Notes under the pieces: generated by a model
The model's input: only the letters and a program-made list of their open reading frames with translations
What the model was told of the DNA's origin: nothing
The model's database searches: none
Assembly (NCBI GenBank): GCA_021107945.1
Contig: JAIORV010000081.1
Span: forward strand, 1 to 47,010
DNA length: 47,010 bases
Direction of reading: 5' to 3'
Origin: Vulcanimicrobiota bacterium
GTDB taxonomy: Bacteria > Vulcanimicrobiota > JAJTBE01
Shown: one piece after another, positions 44,213-47,010 of the stretch
Numbering within the stretch: the first letter of the stretch is position 1
Layout: each line of letters opens with the position of its first letter
Program-made: the position numbers and the translations under genes

Positions 44213-44345
44213 TCACCGCAGAGGACGCGGAGGACGCAGAGTTTTAAATGAAAAAGAAATTTTACAAATCGGAAATACGACCGTTGGTCTATCAATCCCT
44301 TGAACCCTCTGTGGTCTTTGCGGTGAGAAGAACTGTCATCAAAGA
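44213..44345. repeat. paired interspersed repeats between copA and the glycosyltransferase gene
   Basis: Bases 44213-44250 are the 'ttcaccgcagaggacgc...cagagtttt' form, and 44307-44345 the opposite 'cctctgtggtctttgcggtgagaag...tgtcatca' form, about 60 bases apart in inverted orientation. The two could fold together (CACCGCAGAGGA with CTTTGCGGTG). The segment lies in the divergent promoter region of both genes. Confidence 0.6.
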
Positions 44346-44428
44346 TTAGCCTGCAGTGAGAGGTATTAAGAGTTATAAAAATCCGGTTCCTCAAAGGGAT
44401 AATCATCGTTTTAAAAAATAAATAATAG

Positions 44429-45622
44429 ATGAACGAAAAGAATCTTAAAATGATCCTGAAAAAAGAAGACCTCTCGATATTAATTGCACGGATTGATCAC
44501 GTGGGGGATACTCTTTTATATACTCCAGCTCTTTCTGCGTTGAGAATGAAATATCCCGACGCTAATATTACAGTGCTGTCAAGCCCCCTTACTCATGAGG
44601 TGCTCCGGGGGAATACGGATATCGATGAGATTATCTGTTATAATGAAGCTTCCGGGGAATTTTATGACAATATTAGATCCCGTAAATTTGATGTAATCCT
44701 GAATTTTTCAGCGGCAGTCAAGGATTTTATTGAAGCTTATAAATACGGCGGAAGGTTCAGAATCGCCCCGTTGTATAAAAATATGCTGGTATCACAGGTT
44801 GTGGGAAGGATACTTCTTCACAGGGCGATAATATGCGAGGATGATCCCGGTGCATATATGAATAATCCCGATTCAACAACACTTCTTCATGAGGTTGAGC
44901 AAAACGGGAAAGTTGTATCTCATCTATATGCGGATCCTGTCGATACTTCCCTGGTACTCCCCGTTTTTCCCGAAGACGAGTCATTTGCCGATGATTTTAT
45001 TCATAACAAGATCAAGATTCCAGGAGACGGAAAAATAATAGCGTTGCAAATATCAGACAGGTGGTTTTATGAAGGGTACAGGGAAGAGGGACAGGCGAAC
45101 CTCATCAGAGAGTTAAACAGTAAATTCCCTGACTGTACTATTTTATGCCTTTCTTATCCCGGAGTGGAATCGATTGCTAATAAAGTGATGAAAAGTATTG
45201 CCGAGTGCTTTAATTGCAAAATTGATGAGAAGAAAGAAGAAATAAAGATAACGGGCAGTGACAAAACTGCACTCTTCTCTTTTACAAGTATAAGCGCCAG
45301 CTCAAATTTAAAAATATGCTTCGCTTCAAACATTCCTATGAAGAAATATACATCCATATTGAAACGATGCGAGATGCTTGTAACAATGCACTCCGGCGCC
45401 ACGCATATATCTGCCGCAGCAGGACTTCCGTCGGTGGTTGTTTTTAATCATGATTATTTCGAGTATTTCTCATACAGGGAGAGACCCTGGAAAGTGGAAT
45501 TCAGGGCGGTGAAAAAGAAACATAACGACAATGATTTCCATGAATTACAGGATAAAGGAAAAAAACGCTCTGTTGAGGGAAATATTGAAGATATTATTAA
45601 TGCATGCAAAGTTTTGCTGTAA
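44429..45622 (+). CDS. glycosyltransferase family 9 (heptosyltransferase-like)
   Basis: This 397-residue protein matches ADP-heptose:LPS heptosyltransferases and relatives. The N-terminal half has L-I-A-R-I-D-H-V-G-D-T-L-L-Y-T-P-A-L-S-A-L-R and V-L-S-S-P; the C-terminal sugar-nucleotide site shows M-H-S-G-A-T-H-I-S-A-A-A-G-L-P-S-V-V-V-F-N. The family usually has D-T/S-G-P-M-H; here it is M-H-S-G-A-T-H. Central residues 255-290 appear to be an extra insertion. It likely adds a sugar to a surface glycan such as lipopolysaccharide core. No other glycan genes are near. The start lacks a clear ribosome binding site; the ATG at 44450 is a possible alternative. Confidence 0.88.
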   Translation: MNEKNLKMILKKEDLSILIARIDHVGDTLLYTPALSALRMKYPDANITVLSSPLTHEVLRGNTDIDEIICYNEASGEFYDNIRSRKFDVILNFSAAVKDFIEAYKYGGRFRIAPLYKNMLVSQVVGRILLHRAIICEDDPGAYMNNPDSTTLLHEVEQNGKVVSHLYADPVDTSLVLPVFPEDESFADDFIHNKIKIPGDGKIIALQISDRWFYEGYREEGQANLIRELNSKFPDCTILCLSYPGVESIANKVMKSIAECFNCKIDEKKEEIKITGSDKTALFSFTSISASSNLKICFASNIPMKKYTSILKRCEMLVTMHSGATHISAAAGLPSVVVFNHDYFEYFSYRERPWKVEFRAVKKKHNDNDFHELQDKGKKRSVEGNIEDIINACKVLL

Positions 45623-46137
45623 TCAGAAGTTACACAAAATTAAGAGTAAGTCCCGTTATTCTGAGCGGATCAAGAATGAGTTGCTTTAATCTAACGACTT
45701 CCTCAAAAAAAGAATAAGGAAGATGGAAAAAGGAATAAGGATAAAGAATCTCACTCCCATTTCTCTTTTCTTTTGTCCATTATCCTTTAGCGAAAAATCT
45801 CAACCCAAACGGTATAGAGGAGGCAAGTTTTGAAAGGAATGAGGATTATTTTGAAGTAGAACCCCGGAGAGGAGATCCTTCGCTTTGTATCATATCGGAA
45901 GAATGCAAAACTCGCTCTTGCCAAGGATTCATTCATTTAAGTAAACTGATCGTATTCCACTCAGAGCCTGTCCTTGAACGAAGTGAAGGAATGACAGCCC
46001 GCGAGGGATTAACATAACGAAGAATCATAAAGAGATTGGTGAAGAGGTTTTTAACTGAGGTCTTCTTCTGTCCTCTATGTTCGTGGCAAGATGCCGGTCC
46101 TACAGGGATGAGGACTGAATACTTACCATGAGATTAA

Positions 46138-46205
46138 CCCCCAACTTCAGTTGGGGGCAAAAAAAGACAACCCCTCCTCTTTGAGGTTTAGCCGTTTAAA
46201 CGGCT
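46138..46205. repeat. palindrome cluster (REP-like)
   Basis: CCCCCAACTTCAGTTGGGGG (46138-46157), a small CCTC/GAGG hairpin (46175-46186) and the perfect palindrome AGCCGTTTAAACGGCT (46190-46205) lie side by side, followed by TCCTAC. The layout is the same as at 8194-8299, with different stem sequences. Confidence 0.65.
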
Positions 46206-46422
46206 TCCTACTGGGAATTTGGCATGGGAAAATTATGAAACTAAACCCCCGGCTGAAGCCCTAATCCTTCATGACATCTCCTCAACCTCCGATGGGGACT
46301 GGATTTCAGAGGACAGGAGATGTCCCGGGATAAGGTCTTCAAGCTCCGTTGCTTTGCCTCGGGCCTCCGGCTTAGAAGTTTTTCTTGTGTGTTCTTATTT
46401 CCACCACATCATTAACCTTCAG

Positions 46423-46504
46423 AATCTGGAAGCCTCTAAAGAGGCTAAGACGGCGTGGTTAAGCCATTCTCTCTCCACCACAATAAATTGTGGTGTTGTT
46501 CTAA
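46423..46504. repeat. 82-bp three-hairpin repeat, copy 2
   Basis: This is the direct-orientation partner of 39213-39294, with the same three hairpins and four differing positions by eye. It sits outside any gene and again is followed by a diverged second copy of the 'caattgtggtgttgttc' tail (46508-46525). Confidence 0.85.
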
Positions 46505-47010
46505 AAAACAATTGCGATGTTATTCAAAAATTAATAGTTGCATTATTGTCAATGCACTCTAAATATCACATCCATTTCCATGTAAATGTATATAAAGATT
46601 AGGGCTGAAGCCGGGGGATAATCTCATGGGTGGCTTTGGGACAATCTCTTGGATGGCATTTGGGATAATCTCTTGGATAGTATTCTGGATTATGTTGCTT
46701 AGGCAGGAGTTATACCAAATGAAGAGTGAGTCCTATCATTCTGAATATGTTAACATTGTAATAGAGTATGTTAACATACTAAGGATGACAAGCCCCGCCA
46801 GGATAACGCTGACAAAACATGTAAGTCCTGAAAATGATATGGGTGCACATGTTTCCTGTCAAAAATATTTATTACTATTCAGATCCCACCACCATGTCAT
46901 TCTTTCACGAAGCTTGCCCTCGAGCGGAGCGAAGGATCTCCCGCAAGAGAGTCGCCCACGCTGTCATCCTGAGCGGAAAAAGATCATCTTACTTTATTCG
47001 ATCAATCCCG

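Larger units (their letters stand above)
45623..47010. other. 1.4-kb gene-free region dense in interspersed repeats
   Basis: I find no believable gene. A 127-codon frame at 46219-46602 is made of repeat elements. In order the region holds: the inverted partner of the left-edge repeat (45653-45706), low-complexity purine/pyrimidine words (45720-45790), the roughly 95-bp repeat shared with 5785-5880 (45871-45966), a palindrome cluster (46138-46205), the 82-bp three-hairpin repeat (46423-46504), a twin ATGTTAACAT element (46744-46779), and 'gagcggagcgaaggatct' words (46920-46990). Confidence 0.7.

Noticed and set aside
46219-46602. 127-codon plus-strand open frame
   Set aside because: It crosses palindromic elements and the 82-bp repeat; the translation is not protein-like.
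1-47010. tRNA, rRNA, insertion sequence or prophage genes
   Set aside because: I looked in all gaps for tRNA arms and for transposase or integrase reading frames and found none.

Overview
The window is a 47-kb chromosomal piece of a bacterium. The housekeeping genes (dnaE, class II lysS, dxr of the non-mevalonate isoprenoid route), the consensus AGGAGG-type ribosome binding sites and the glycosyltransferase-9 (heptosyltransferase-like) gene point to a bacterium that probably has an outer membrane. GC content looks moderate. Ferredoxins, an electron-transfer flavoprotein, a carbamate kinase module and a thiol-type flavin oxidoreductase fit an anaerobic or microaerophilic heterotroph. I cannot name the phylum. 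Abundant degenerate intergenic repeats suggest a larger environmental genome. I see no tRNA, rRNA, CRISPR array, transposase or prophage gene.

Layout. 0.2-3.1 kb (minus strand): a sugar porter behind a rhomboid-fold protein that has lost its catalytic serine, then a hicB-hicA toxin-antitoxin pair. 3.2-7.9 kb (minus): a lone molybdenum-hydroxylase large subunit downstream of etfB-etfA. 8.7-13.4 kb (plus): dnaE and a secreted metallophosphoesterase. 13.6-19.2 kb: lysS, a small secreted protein, a UPF0489-TPR fusion and a membrane-anchored PP2C-like protein. 19.5-22.3 kb (plus): a diverged glycerate-kinase-fold protein followed 4 nt later by a HEAT-repeat protein with a Cys cluster.

22.6-26.0 kb (plus) is the most interesting metabolic unit. 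It holds two paralogous carbamoyltransferases, one YgeW-like with a probable knot loop and one with HPMP in place of HCLP, followed by carbamate kinase. No arginine or agmatine deiminase is present. The arrangement suggests phosphorolysis of an unidentified carbamoylated compound, with ATP made by carbamate kinase. The molybdenum hydroxylase 17 kb away makes a purine- or ureide-type substrate a reasonable but unproven idea.

26.1-29.8 kb: two small 2x[4Fe-4S] ferredoxins, one with an Arg-Gly tail, divergent from a CoA-disulfide-reductase-like flavoprotein across a spacer with a repeated 10-bp operator-like motif, then dxr. 29.8-33.5 kb (minus): HIT protein, type I phosphodiesterase and ankyrin protein in an overlapping operon, plus an anchored protein of unknown function. 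33.7-35.4 kb: a CocE-type hydrolase. 35.6-41.6 kb (minus): a transglutaminase / DUF58 / transglutaminase set lacking the usual MoxR ATPase. 41.8-45.6 kb: a copper-type P-ATPase and a glycosyltransferase-9. 45.6-47.0 kb is gene-free and packed with copies of repeat families found elsewhere in the window.
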